From positions 42,213,001 through 42,277,000 of the forward strand of contig NC_070614.1 of assembly GCF_027172205.1 (NCBI RefSeq): a stretch of 64,000 nucleotides of DNA. The letters are read 5' to 3'. Shown here piece by piece: positions 11,001 through 62,988 of this stretch (its first letter is position 1; every line of letters starts with the position of its first letter). Origin of the DNA: Podarcis raffonei. Its lineage: Eukaryota > Chordata > Lepidosauria > Squamata > Lacertidae. The notes beneath the pieces were generated by a model. The model saw only the letters and a program-made list of their open reading frames with translations. It did not search any database and was not told the origin of the DNA. A program made the translations under genes and the position numbers.

Positions 11001-13974
11001 CTTGCTTCCTGCAGTCCCAGGGGGATTCCCCGGTTTACCCAAGAGGACGTCTGGTTGCCATACCACTGGCTCCTAATTGCTTCTCTATGAGAGGGCGGGA
11101 ATGCAACTCTCCCTTGAGGGGCTACATCATCTCCAAGGAAACATTTAACGCGATGGGTAGCCATGGTGAAGCGCAACTCAGGGGAAACGGCTGTAACGAA
11201 GGTGGAAGGGGAGCAGGGAAGGACACAAACTGCCAGGCATTCCCCCAACGTAGCTCAACTGTGGCCCTCCAGGTCTGGGACTCCAATTCCCATCATACCA
11301 TGCTGGCTGGGGCTGATGGGATTTGGAGTCCAGCAACAACTGAAGGACCACAAGTTCCCCACTCCTGAACTACACCATGAGAGGCTTTTTCTACTTTAGA
11401 TATTGGGGTGGGGAAAATCGCTAAAGAGACTCAAGCTTTTTACAAAATTATGCTCAAAATAAAGTAGAGAGAGAGAAGGGAGGCACATGGGAGGGGGAAG
11501 ACATACATCCCACACCTTTACTTGCATTCAGGAGTCACCCGAATAAATTAACTGGCGTCAAATCCAGGACACGCAAACAGAAGGACTCCTTCATGGAACC
11601 CAGAACCAATTTGTGGAATTCACAGACCACGAGATGTGGCGACGACGGCCTCTTTGAAATGGAATCAAAAAATTCATGGAGGTGGGGGGGGGGCAAGATC
11701 TATGAACAGTCATGGGATAAATGGATCCCAGGTCATATTCTGGTAGGGTGGAAGGCAGGGAGCCCATAAAGCAGGGGAACGGCCAGTCAAGGAGAGGCCT
11801 GGCCAACGCAATTCTCATTTTGTCTCCAGGGGGCAAGACTGAGATGGAGGAGGAAGAAGCTGGGAGGACAGGATGCAAGCAGAAAGGCAGGCAGATGGGG
11901 CTGTGAGGGCAGACTGGGGTTAGCTGGGCAATGCCCCCCCGCATTCCCCCTCAGGGGTCAGCCTCTACCGGTTGAGCCTATTCTTATGCCTTACCTCCAG
12001 CCCCTTCTTCTTAAACCAGGCTCGGATTCCATCAACATTCCAGGAGGTGACCTTCAAGGTGTATTTCTTGCCACTAGGAGAGGTGAGTTTGTCAGGGGGG
12101 TCTTGGTACAGGATTGGACCATCGGCCTCCTTCTCAGCTTTCGCCCCACCTTTCTTAGCCTTCTTAGGCTCTGGTTCTGGCAAGAATAAAGAGTGAAGAA
12201 TAAGAAACAATTCGCTTTTCCATAAGTCAAGAGAAACATTGGGGTTCCATGTAAGGTTTGCAAAGACCTACTTGCCTGATTTCATCTAGCAAACAACATT
12301 TTCCTCCAAGCAACTAGGTAAAGGTAAAGGGACCCCTGGCCATTAGGTCCAGTTGTGGCTGACTCTATGGTTGCGGCACTCATCTCGCTTAATTGGCCAT
12401 GGGAGCCGGCGTACAGGTCATGTGGCCAGCAAGACTAAGCCGCTTCTGGCGAACCAGAGCAGTGCACGGAAACGCCGTTTACCTTCCCTCCGGAGCAGTA
12501 CCTATTTATCTACTTGCACTTTGACATGTTTTCGAACTGCTAGGTTGGCAGGAGCAGGGACCGAGCAAGAGGAGCTCACCCCATTGCAGGGATTCAAACC
12601 GCCGACCTTCTGATCAGCAAGTCCTAGGCTCTGTGGTTTAACCCACAGCGCCACCCGCGTCCCTAGCAACTAGGTAGTGGTGGTTTATAAGCATCAGTTT
12701 TTCTTTTTTTCTTTTGTCCATATATGAATATTGTCAGTGTAGGCATGTAGCTTAGTGGATTGGGCGGGGAGGCAGGCTGGTTAGTTCTGTGGATTTATTT
12801 GCAAGACTGGATCCAAGCAGGTGTGTCATTCATTCATTCACACAAACAAACACACATATAAAGATGCCACACAGGAACCAAGACTGGGGCAGAGGAACAC
12901 CTCCACCAGAGAAGCGGTTTTACGTAACTCCAGGGCTAGCAACGTAGGATTACGAGCCAGTGTGTTGGTTAGAGGGTTGAGCTAGGACCTAGGAGACCAG
13001 GGTTCAAACTCCTACTCAGCTACGAAGCAGTATACAACCCGCTGGGCATGCAATATTATTTATTACATTTATAAATAATAAAATAGATTACTTGCTTCAT
13101 TAATACATTTCCTTCACAGAGTTCAAGGCAGTGTAGAAAGTTCTCTTTCTCCCCATCCCAATATTTTATATTCACAGTAACACTGTGGGGAAGGCTAGTT
13201 ACATTGAAAGATACAGTGGTACTTCGGGTTAAGTACTTAATTCGTTCTGGAGGTCCATTCTTAACCTGAAACTGTTCTTAACCACTTTAGCTAATGGGGC
13301 CTCCTGCTGCCTCTGCGCTGCCGGAGCCCGATTTCTGTTCTTATCCTGAAGCAAAGTTCTTAACCTGAAGCACTATTTCTGGGTTAGCAGAGTGTGTAAC
13401 CTGAAGCGTATGTAACCTGAAGCGTATGTAACCTGAGGTACCACTGTAGTGACATCTCATTGAAAGATGGGCCCACAGCACTAAAATCGAAGGTTAGCCT
13501 GCCTGCTCTTTGAGGCTTGCAACTGTCAATCACCTGATGCCATAATGACATCAGGAAATCCACCCACCTATCAAAATGTCTCACAGAGTTTGGGTTAGTT
13601 CTGGATCCAGCCCTCCAAGTTCACTCAATTCCCCACCTTATAGTAGGTTTGAGAGAAAGACTACAACACAAAAAACATCTGAAAGATTATTCTTAGTAGT
13701 AGTAGTAAAAATAATAATTTAATTTCTTATCCATGCCTCACAAAAATAGTGCCAAAGCAGGTTACAACATGAAATATATATATATTAAAAAGTTTAAAAC
13801 AAATTACAGCCACAAGAACAGGGTGAGTCCTAAAAATATCTATCTCAAGTGTCATATAAGCTCCGTCCATATTCAAATCCATCTTTATTGCCAAGACTGA
13901 AGACACTGACCTGCCACTGTCTCCTTCTCCTCAGGCAGGGCTTCACCTTCCTTCTTCTTGCCCCGTTTTGGCAT
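8065..13974 (-). CDS. APEX1: AP endonuclease 1 (APEX1/Ref-1), complete
   Basis: Coding exons 13911-13974, 11995-12176, 9485-9677 and 8065-8579 join in phase to 317 residues (human 318). Start MPKRGKK is the conserved nuclear localisation start; a second basic patch KKAKKGG follows near residue 26. The exonuclease/endonuclease/phosphatase fold is complete: N68 (SWNVDG), E96 (LCLQETKC), Y171 region ([10 protein letters not shown]), D210/N212 (CGDLNVAH) and the final SDHCPI. Role: nuclear base-excision repair, cutting the backbone 5' of abasic sites with Mg2+. Odd: residue 65, the redox cysteine of mammals, is Thr (VTSWN), and human C138 is Lys, while C93, C99, C208 and the two C-terminal Cys remain. 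The gene is divergent from OSGEP and convergent with PIP4P1, as in human. Confidence 0.97.
8690..8870 (-). mobile_element. MIR-like tRNA-derived SINE
   Basis: Read on -, it has a tRNA-like head (GTGTGGCATAATGGTTAGAG, then a GGTTCGAATCC B box) followed by the 'tgaccttgggcca' core. It lies in the APEX1 intron between the last two exons. Confidence 0.7.
9130..9445. repeat. Dispersed 'gggccgcattt...gggccagacaagg' repeat
   Basis: Related stretches occur near 19620-19700, 34338-34630 and 42430-42640 ('gggccacattctgg', 'gaggcaag', 'gggccaga'). The family resembles degenerate hAT-type non-autonomous elements, but no clean termini were found. Intronic in APEX1. Confidence 0.4.
9808..9952 (-). mobile_element. 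tRNA-Lys-derived SINE with CR1-like tail
   Basis: On - the head reads as tRNA-Lys(CTT)-like (GGTAGAGCATGAGGCTCTTA, then GGTTCAAGCCCCAC), followed by a tail matching the CR1/L3-type 3' end (tccaagtctacagttctagg). Such Lys-tRNA SINEs with CR1 tails are known in turtles and other sauropsids. A second copy is at 59512-59652. Confidence 0.75.
9972..10192. mobile_element. TA-flanked MITE, family B
   Basis: Ends CAGTCCTATCTCGGAAGTCG and ...CCAAGGTACAATTG sit between TA dinucleotides. It shares the internal 'gcagccaatcggaagc' and 'cacttccgggtttgtggcg' segments with the copies at 2629 and 36315. Confidence 0.8.
12321..12664 (-). mobile_element. Sauria SINE (Bov-B-tailed)
   Basis: On - it starts with a tRNA-like head (GGGACGCGGGTGGCGCTGTG, then GGTTTGAATCC), passes the Sauria body, and ends in a Bov-B-like tail (GGTCCCTTTACCTTTACC). 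A perfect 12-bp target duplication AGCAACTAGGTA flanks it at 12309-12320 and 12665-12676, so this insertion is fairly young. APEX1 intron. Confidence 0.9.
12955..13080 (+). mobile_element. MIR-like SINE, 5' part
   Basis: The head 'gagccagtgtgttggttagag', a B-box-like 'ggttcaaactcc' and the tRNA-like fold match the SINE family seen at 16749 and 48475. It is truncated after the head, with an AT-rich end. Confidence 0.55.
13214..13446. mobile_element. TA-flanked MITE, family A
   Basis: Inverted ends CAGTGGTACTTCGGGTTA / TAACCTGAGGTACCACTG lie between TA dinucleotides. The body 'agctaatggggcctcc' and 'tttctgggttagc' is shared by seven other copies in the window. Non-autonomous Tc1/mariner-superfamily (Tigger-like) element by structure. 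Confidence 0.85.
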
Positions 13975-15105
13975 CTTAGGTGCCCAGCTGGATCCTACCC
14001 TAGGCAGCTGGCAGCGCAACCTCGCCTGCAGCAGGCTATTGAACAGTGACGTTGTCTCCTGGAGAGGAAGGATCATTATGGTAAACACTCCCAAATGTCC
14101 TCCAAACAGGCACCTTCAGTGCCATAAGCCCCACTGACTTTGGTGGCTTTAAAAGATTAGGCAAATTCACGGAGGATAAAGATGAGATGACTGTGTTCTG
14201 CCTCTGAATACCATTTGCCAGAAATCACAAGTGGGGAGAGAGTGCTGTTGGCATTCAAGTCTTGCTTGTGGGCTTCCCATACGTCTCTGGCTGGCTACTA
14301 TGAGAACAGGATACTGGATGGGCCTTTGGCCTGATCCAGCAGGCTCTTCTTAAGATGAATCCCCTAATTATTATTATTTATTAATAATAATTAGTCCCCT
14401 AATAATAACACCCTGAAAACACTGCATGGGCAGCTTTCCACCCAGCAAAGTGTCTTTTTGCTCTACAAATATCTGCTCATTCTTAGCCAATTATGATAAT
14501 TCCCCCAGATCAAATGACAGTGCCCTGAACAAGACCTCACCACTCTGTGCTACAGCTGCCCAGAGCACAGAAATATATGAGGCATAGACACTAGACTGGA
14601 TTATGCTTCTAGCCAATTCAGGTCTTAGCAAGATGCAATAGTGGGGGCCTTAACCAGTTCGATTTTTACCTGTCATGCAACCACGATGAATTCTGCACCA
14701 ACTGGATTTTTACCTGCTATGCAACTACGATTGCATATGCACCACTTGGTTGTAGGGGTTCCCCCCGCCCCGCTATGCAACCACAATGAAATCTGCACCA
14801 GCTGAGATTTCACCTGCCGCACAACTTTTAAGGGCACCTTTAAAGGCCTTCCAGGGAAAAGAGGGAACAAAAAGCGGGGAGGAGAAACTACCTTATCAAT
14901 ACCCCCTCCCTCTGCAAAGACAGAAGACCGGCTTCCCCCTTCGTTTCTGTATAAATCATGCAATTAATAAAATAAAATAATTATTATTTCCAATTATTTC
15001 TCCTCCTGCTCTTACCGCACCAGGATCCCTCCGCTCCCCAGAGACAAAGGCGGAGACTGCAGAGCTCGCACGCGCGCAAGGAGAATGGAGAGCCCGGGAG
15101 AGCAG
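13975..15105 (-). other. APEX1: APEX1 5' UTR: exon 2 leader, intron 1 and non-coding exon 1
   Basis: Upstream of the ATG the leader continues to 14058, where - strand reads CCTCTCCAG|GAGAC, a good acceptor. The matching donor is probably GTGCG|GTAAGA at 15016, so non-coding exon 1 would be about 15016-15105. Human APEX1 also starts with a non-coding exon. Intron 1 (14059-15015) holds a CR1 piece near 14140-14345 and a short tandem repeat at 14660-14830. Confidence 0.6.
14660..14830. repeat. Short imperfect tandem repeat
   Basis: Three imperfect units share 'tgcaaccacratgaa' and 'tctgcacca' (starting near 14661, 14705 and 14772; spacing about 45-65 bp). It sits about 200 bp from the proposed APEX1 non-coding exon. 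No known family was recognised. Confidence 0.6.
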
Positions 15106-15270
15106 CACGTGGAGTGGATTTGTATCACGTGACACAGGCTGGTTGAAAGGGCCTGAGAGGGCGGGGCTCTCTGAAAGCGAGAGGGAAGATTGCCTTGGTT
15201 TTGATGGAGGGAAGGGTATGGACAGTAGTGGTATGAAGGGGTTAAAGAATCATAGGGAGTGTCACGTGGA
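15016..15270. promoter_or_regulatory. Bidirectional APEX1/OSGEP promoter region with E-boxes
   Basis: This is the repeat-free, locally CpG-rich stretch between the divergent genes (for example CGCACGCGCGC at 15067-15077). Three CACGTG palindromes lie at 15106-15111, 15126-15131 and 15263-15268, and two more at 15959-15964 and 16111-16116. CACGTG binds USF, MYC/MAX, CLOCK or TFE3-type factors; E-box control of APEX1 is known in human. No TATA box is seen. Factor occupancy is inference. Confidence 0.6.
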
Positions 15271-16389
15271 GAGGGAGTAGAAGAAGTTCGGTGGCTGATG
15301 ACGTAGCGGGATTCTCTCCGGGCAGCCTCCGCCCCAAAGGGGAATCACAAGTTTTACTGGAGTTATACCAACACCTTAGGTTCTCAGTTGAACTGTGGTG
15401 GGGCCGGCCAACGCTAAATAAAATAAATCAGGGGTGGCGGGAGAGTTTGCACAGGATTAAAAAAAAGATGATTATGTTCCATTGCCGGAGGCAGCATCGC
15501 TCTGAATGCCAGTGAGTGGCTAAGACTCGCAGGTGGAGAGAGAGAGCCATGCGTTCATGCCAAGGGTTGGCATATCGCTGCCTTCTGCGATGATAAGAAT
15601 GTGGCGCTGGGTCTAATCCAGCAAGGCTCTTAAAGAGAAGCAATGCTTTTTTAAAATTGTTATTAAAATGCCTATGCTTGCGTTCCCCCCGCATATGGAG
15701 GTGGCCGAATGAAAACCAGAAGTCGAGGGCTGGCGGCCTTTTTCTATCTCTAGATTCTCTGCCTCTTTCTCGTTGCCTGTAATCAAAGAGGAGGAGGCGC
15801 TGCAGTTTAAATTTCTCCCGAGTTTCTCCCCCCTCCCCGCCTTTCCCCCTCCAATCCCCGCCCCCGGTTCTTCCTCTCATCATCATCATCATCATCTCGC
15901 AGTCTTGAGTTTCAACTTGGATCAGGGCAAAGACTCGGAAGCGGGGAGACAGAGAACCCACGTGGAGCCCATCGCCACCCTCTGAACTGGGGGGGAAGAG
16001 ATTGTAAGCCCGCCTCTGGCTATTTCCTTTGCTCCTCTTCTTTGCAGCTCCCAGCAAATGCTCCGCAATGCTAGTAGGAGGAGGCAGGGCCCCCGGAGGT
16101 CCCCGATTCACACGTGCAATATCTCTCTCCCGCAGATGGGAGACGAGATCAAGGCGAGAACCCTTCATTTCAGGTCCTTTGAAAGGGGTTAACCCAACAG
16201 CGCACAGTCTATCTATTGGACTCCAACTCCCATCAGCCCTAACCAGTGCAGCCAGCGGTGAGGGATGATGGAAGTTGTAGTCCACAACCACCTGCAGAGG
16301 CAATCCGCTTCACCGTAAAAGAGTTAATAAGTTTCCCATAAAACTTTGGCCCAAATCTCTGCGGTTTCTACCTATTTATTCTAGTTCTA

Positions 16390-16520
16390 ACCACTAGAGC
16401 AACAGAGAACAAGTCTGCTCCATCTTCTAAGTAACAGATGTTTGGAGGCAGCTGCCAACATCTCTTAATTTTCTCCAGGCTAAACTGGCTCAGTCCTTTC
16501 AACCTCTTTTTTTGTCAACG
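16390..16520 (-). mobile_element. CR1 LINE fragment
   Basis: Contains 'ctagttctaaccactagag' and 'tctccaggctaaactggctc', segments common in sauropsid CR1 3' regions read from the opposite strand. Old and truncated. Confidence 0.5.
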
Positions 16521-16748
16521 ACCTTATTAAAACCTGGTAGCCAGAGCTGGAACTGCCCTGTTTTTTCTCCCAGTGGAACTAAAGCCTGGGCTAAATCTTG
16601 GATAGAAAGAGAAAAATCTCAGGTCAGACAAATGTCAAGCACATGCTCTTTAGCCACCTTCTTGCACATGCCCACCAGGGTGGCAAAAAAGTAGACTGGC
16701 ATCTGTGCCTGTCACCTGCATGGCTATTACTGCATGCTTATTAGAACA

Positions 16749-16940
16749 GCATGGAGAGCCAGTGTGATGTGTTGTTTAGAGTGTCAGATGAGGACCTGAA
16801 GATCAGGGTTCTGCCATGAAGCTCACTGTGTGATCTTGAGTCTGTCACTACCTCTCAGCCTGGCCTACCTCACAGGGTTACTATGAGGATTAAATGAGGA
16901 GCAGGAGAATCAGGCACACCGCCTTGAGCTCCTTGCAGAT
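16749..16940 (+). mobile_element. MIR-like tRNA-derived SINE
   Basis: Head 'gagagccagtgtgatgtg', B-box-like 'cagggttctgcc', core 'tgtgatcttgagtctgtcac', and tail 'cacagggttactatgaggat ... gccttgagctccttg'. It is a full-length but diverged copy, directly followed by a family A MITE. Confidence 0.65.
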
Positions 16941-16948
16941 GAGATATA

Positions 16949-17174
16949 CAGTGGTACCTCAGGCTAAGTACTTAATTTGTTCCGGAGGTCCGTACTTAAC
17001 CTGAAACTGTCCTTAACCTGAAGCACCACTTTAGCTAATGGGGCCTCCTGCTGCCGCCGCGCCACCAGAACACAATTTTTGTTCTCATCCTGAAGCAAAG
17101 TTCTTAACCTGAAGCACTATTTCTGGGTTAGCGGAGTATGTAACCTGAAACATATGTAACCTGAGGCACCACTG
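16949..17174. mobile_element. TA-flanked MITE, family A
   Basis: Ends CAGTGGTACCTCAGGCTA / TAACCTGAGGCACCACTG, flanked by TA at 16947-16948 and 17175-17176. The right TA is also the left TA of the Tc1 element that starts at 17177. Confidence 0.85.
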
Positions 17175-17176
17175 TA

Positions 17177-17952
17177 CAGCCTTGTGCAAATTAATTGAAA
17201 CAAAGCATGTTTTCTATCTTACTCGTAATCCTGTACTCAAAACAAACACGGAAAGTCAGTTGATCACTATGGTGTCGGAAGCCTGCAGCCAATAGAAGAG
17301 AGTTACTACAGAGCTGGAAAAGAGGTATCCTGACGGTACTGGGATATTGCTGCAGGACCTAGCCCTTGTCACTCATCAAAAGTGGTGAAGAAATTCGTGA
17401 CAGAGCAGCAAATACAGGTACATACAGTGGTACCTCAGGTTAAGTACTTAATTCATTCCGGAGGTCCGTTCTTAACCTGAAACTGTTCTTAACCTGAAGC
17501 ACCACTTTAGCTAATGGGGCCTCCCGCTGCTGCCGTGCCGCCAGACCACAATTTCTGTTCTCATCCTGAAGTAAAGTTCTTAACCCACCATTTCTGGGTT
17601 AGCGAAGTCTTAACCTGAAGCATATGTAACCCGAGGTGCCACTGTACTTGATTGGCCAGGGAATTCCCTGGACGTAAATCCCATTGAGAATTTGTGGGCT
17701 ATATGCCTCTGTGCTGTAGGCTGTATGACTATGGAGAAGCTCATTCAGGCGCTGATTCAAGTGTGGTGCAGGGATCCAAAAATCAACAGTGACTGTTCGA
17801 AGCTAGTAGACTCCATGCCAAACCGTGTTCAAATGCTGCTTAAAAATAGCAGAGGTCATATCCGTTACTAATGTATGTATATGTGAGTTATGTATATGTG
17901 AGTTTTGTACAATAAACTACATTGTTTGTTTCAATTAATTTGCACAAGGGTG
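17177..17952 (+). mobile_element. Tc1-like DNA transposon, internally deleted
   Basis: Terminal inverted repeats CAGCCTTGTGCAAATTAATT... and ...AATTAATTTGCACAAGGGTG bound the element. Inside are remnants of a Tc1 transposase: AGPSPCHSSKVVKKF, a WPGN-DVNPIENLW segment that carries the second catalytic Asp region, and a C-terminal KLVDSMPNRVQMLLKN. The N-terminal DNA-binding part is missing and a 220-bp family A MITE (17425-17644) interrupts the transposase, so it is dead. Without the MITE the element is about 556 bp. Confidence 0.85.
17425..17644. mobile_element. Family A MITE nested in Tc1 transposase
   Basis: Ends CAGTGGTACCTCAGGTTA / TAACCCGAGGTGCCACTG with TA on each side. On both sides the Tc1 coding sequence continues (…QIQV and LDWPGN), so the MITE jumped into the older Tc1 element. 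Confidence 0.85.
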
Positions 17953-18311
17953 CAAATACAATAAATAAATAACCAGGTAGGGCAGGGAAGGGAGAAGTGG
18001 GAAACAGGGGGTGGTGGTGGTTTTGATATGTATTTGTGATTGTACTGTTTTCTTCATAGTGGGCTCAGTGGCAGACTTTGGCTCTCAAATTTCTACGGCA
18101 CCCTGCGCAACATTAAAATTGGGCGCATGCCTCTTGTGCTCTGTTCTACAGCATTGTTGTGGTGGCCCTTGCAGTGCGGTGCCCAGTGCGGCCAAAATGG
18201 TCGTGCTACCCTAAAACTGCCTCTGGTGGGTTGGAGGCAACATGGTGCATCTTTGCAACAAAGTAAAAGTTCTCTCTCTCTCTCTGTCTTTCTCTGGCTT
18301 TCCAGGATGCT

Positions 18312-33673
<15,362 letters not shown>

Positions 33674-33806
33674 CCACTGCTTCTCTCCGCATGGAAGCCA
33701 TGTCTCCTGAAGGCGATAAACAGCCAGCTACATAGACATTGCGGGCAGGAATACCAGGGTTGCTTGAATCGCCATAGACATTTGATGGGAAACTAATTCG
33801 AACCAG

Positions 33807-33812
33807 AATAAA
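33807..33812 (+). terminator. OSGEP: AATAAA polyadenylation signal of OSGEP
   Basis: AATAAA lies 134 bp after the OSGEP stop in the context CAGAATAAATGC, with a GT-rich stretch (tggtgttttctgt) about 30-45 bp downstream. The 3' UTR would thus be short, about 160 bp. Confidence 0.75.
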
Positions 33813-33873
33813 TGCTTTGGCTTTTGTTTAGAAGCTCCTGTGGTGTTTTCTGTCCTAGGCCGCAGAAGCTATT

Positions 33874-34207
33874 AAAAGTAAAGGGACCCCTGACCATTAG
33901 GTCCAGTCGTGACTGACTCTGGGGTTGCGGCGCTCATCTCGCTTTATTGGCAAGGGAGCTGGCGTACAGCTTCCGGGTCATGTGGCCAGCATGACTAAGC
34001 CGCTTCTGGCGAACCAGAGCAGCGCACGGAAACGCCGTTTACCTTCCCGCCAGAGCGGTACCTATTTATCTACTTGCACTTTGATGTGCTTTCAAACTGC
34101 TAGGTTGGCAGGAGCTGGGACCGAGCAACGGGAGCTCACCACCGACCTTCTGATCAGCAAGTCCTAGGCTCTGTGGTTTAACCCACAGCGCCACCCGCGT
34201 CCCACCT
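33874..34207 (-). mobile_element. Sauria SINE (Bov-B-tailed)
   Basis: Same family as 12321-12664, in - orientation, with an internal deletion before the tRNA-like head. Flanks CAGAAGCTATT (33863-33873) and CAGAAGCTGTT (34208-34218) are an 11-bp duplication with one mismatch. Confidence 0.88.
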
Positions 34208-34648
34208 CAGAAGCTGTTGTGTGAATAGAAAAAAGGGGGGGTGCAATGTACCTTCTTCCTTTCGAAAAACTAAGGTGTGATTTGTGGATGGGCTTACTTG
34301 AACAACCCAAGACCTAATCAAGAGGGACCATGGAGGTCAGAGATGGGGAATCTCCCCCGGCCCCAGGCCTGAGGGCCATCTTCTTTGCTGGGGGGCCACA
34401 CATGCAATTGTTACCTTTTGTGCAGTCTGCTAGCTTGTACACCACACACCTCTCCATCGTCACCCAGGCCAGCAAGAGGCATTCTCAGGGTTCAAGAACA
34501 CATTCCTGCGAGGCAGAAATACTCAAGGAGGATGTGAAGCAGAATTGTTGAGGGGTATGCCCTTGGAAGACAGTGTGGTGGTGGCTAGGGAAGGGGTGCT
34601 GTCTGGGGAGAATCTAGAGGGCCAGATAAGCATAAGATGAGCCTTGAG

Positions 34649-34905
34649 AGCCAGTGTGGTGTAGTGGTTAAGAGCGGTAGACTCGTAATCTGGTGAACCG
34701 GGTTTGATTCCCTGCTCTCCACATGCAGCTGCTGGGTGACCTTGGGCCAGTCACACTTCTCTGAAGTCTCTCAGCCCCACTCACCTCACAGAGTGTTTGT
34801 TGTGGGGGAGGAAGGGAAAGGAGATTGTTAGCCGCTTTGAGACTCCTTCGGGTAGTGATAAAGCAGGATATCAAATCCAAACTCTCTCTCTCTCTCTCTC
34901 TTGAA
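34649..34905 (+). mobile_element. MIR-like tRNA-derived SINE (younger subfamily)
   Basis: Head 'agccagtgtggtgtagtgg', B box 'gggtttgattccc', core and tail nearly identical to 21268-21525, ending in a (CT)n run at about 34885-34902. Confidence 0.75.
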
Positions 34906-35281
34906 GGGATTCATTTGGCCCCAGGGCCTGTGTTCCCCACACTCCGGTGTAGGTGGAAAGGATCAGACTCTCATTGGCATTAGATAATTTGCCAGATCTC
35001 AGTTTGCCATTCTCTAAAATGGGAATAATACTCCTTTCTAGAATTCCTCTGCTAAACTCACCTTTCTCTCCCGTTTTGCTACATTCGCAGAACCCTCTCT
35101 CCCCCGCCTGGGATTTCTGCATCAACATCAAGCATCTAGTCCCTGATGTTAAAACCTGTTCTGGCACTGCACTCTCCAGCGACTCCCTTTGTGTGATTTT
35201 GACAGCTTTCCTTGAAAAAGCCAAGAGCAACTCACAGGGCAGGAGCCCCAGACGCCGTTAACCAACAATATTTAAAACGTA

Positions 35282-35595
35282 TTTAATATTTACAGATGCT
35301 CCCAGGCTTTGAAGCACAAGAACCCCCAGGAAATCGGTACTTTAGAGCTTTCAAGTCCATCAGGTACAATCCTGGAAAATGGAAATGGAGAAGCTTAACG
35401 TTCGGTTGCAGAATCCCCACAGAACACGTCCCTGCTTTTTGGAGACACAGAAACCAGTCCTTTGGCTTATTTTTGCAGGTGGCAGAGCCAAAATATGCCT
35501 GTCTCTGGAGTCTGTGTTAGCAATGAGGCTGCAGTGTCACAATTAGGGCTTCATATAGTCTCTCGCACGGCACTCCCTTGATACAGCGCTGCCTC
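35282..35595 (-). other. 3' UTR of the SLC12A gene
   Basis: Plus-strand TTTAAT at 35282-35287 reads ATTAAA on -, a common poly(A) signal variant, about 310 bp after the stop codon. The stretch has no recognised repeat. The cleavage site would be near 35265. Confidence 0.5.
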
Positions 35596-62242
<26,647 letters not shown>

Positions 62243-62268
62243 CGTCTAAGCGGGGTCGTTCTTTTCAG
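62243..62268 (-). other. SLC12A 5' UTR up to a probable acceptor
   Basis: On - the leader before the ATG reads CTGACAG|CTGAAAAG at 62269/62268 after a pyrimidine-rich run, a good acceptor for an upstream non-coding exon. Confidence 0.5.
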
Positions 62269-62889
62269 CTGTCAGACGAGAAGCACGGGGAAGAAGCAGC
62301 AGAGATGACAGAGTTAAAACATGGCACTTAATTGCATGCCTCAAACCATTCTTGGGCTCTGAGACATTCTTTTTCATTCACAGGACTCAGCCCAACAATA
62401 TATGAATTCGCAATAAAGGCATGAGTGTCCCTAAGGATATACAGAGTGCAAAAAACACACCCATCTAAACCAGACATCTAAATATGAGAAAGGGACTTGG
62501 GGGACACAAGATTTGTTGGCAGGGTGTTTATTGCACTAAAATAGGGCCTGTAATTTTGCACCTGAGGAATCAGCTGGACACCACAACCTGTACGAATGAA
62601 TAAAGCGAAGGCAAATACATGTGCAATTTTGGTCCTGCTGCTCTTGGAGTGTGAGTGCTATGCAGGATAACGAAGACTCTGACCCCTTGGCTGCTTAAAA
62701 TGCAACTCAGCAGTCTCTCTCTCCCCCTTGATTCTCACACACACACACCAGCTGGAGGAGATGAAGAAAGGAAAGGTGTTAAGACAGGGTAAATGGTTAC
62801 ATGGGGAGCGGAGAGAGAAACCGCACAGGAGAGATGGACAGACAGAGATGCAGGGACAGGTATGTCGATGTCTCCGCTCCCTTTTTTAC

Positions 62890-62988
62890 CTGCTCCTCCG
62901 ATGTGTCTCTCCACTCAGCCAGCCTTTGGCAACTTATCTCTCTCCAGGCAGCAGGTTCAACTCCTGTCCCCCTTTGCCTTATAAAGGT
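62890..62988 (-). promoter_or_regulatory. Candidate promoter and non-coding first exon of the SLC12A gene
   Basis: On - a TATA-like CCTTTATAAGG (62978-62988) lies 25-35 bp before a plausible start near 62950. A donor GGAGCAG|GTAAAA follows at 62890, which would splice to 62268. This gives a ~60-base non-coding exon. Pattern-based only, without transcript support. Confidence 0.4.

Larger units (their letters stand above)
15271..18305 (+). other. OSGEP upstream region / probable 5' UTR intron
   Basis: The OSGEP start exon begins at 18306 directly after an acceptor (TTTCCAG), so a non-coding first exon must lie upstream, probably near 15.1-16.1 kb. I cannot fix its donor. The rest is repeats: a palindromic hAT-like piece (16200-16300), a CR1 piece, a MIR-like SINE, MITEs and a Tc1 remnant. 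Confidence 0.5.
33813..35281. other. OSGEP-SLC12A convergent intergenic region
   Basis: The space between OSGEP and the 3' end of the cotransporter gene holds a Sauria SINE, a 'gggccacac' dispersed repeat (34338-34630) and a MIR-like SINE. No extra gene such as KLHL33 or TEP1 is seen. Confidence 0.55.

Noticed and set aside
15428-16303. Open frame of 291 codons on -
   Set aside because: It begins inside a palindromic repeat, includes a CAT microsatellite (run of Met) and low-complexity promoter DNA, and shows no recognisable domain.
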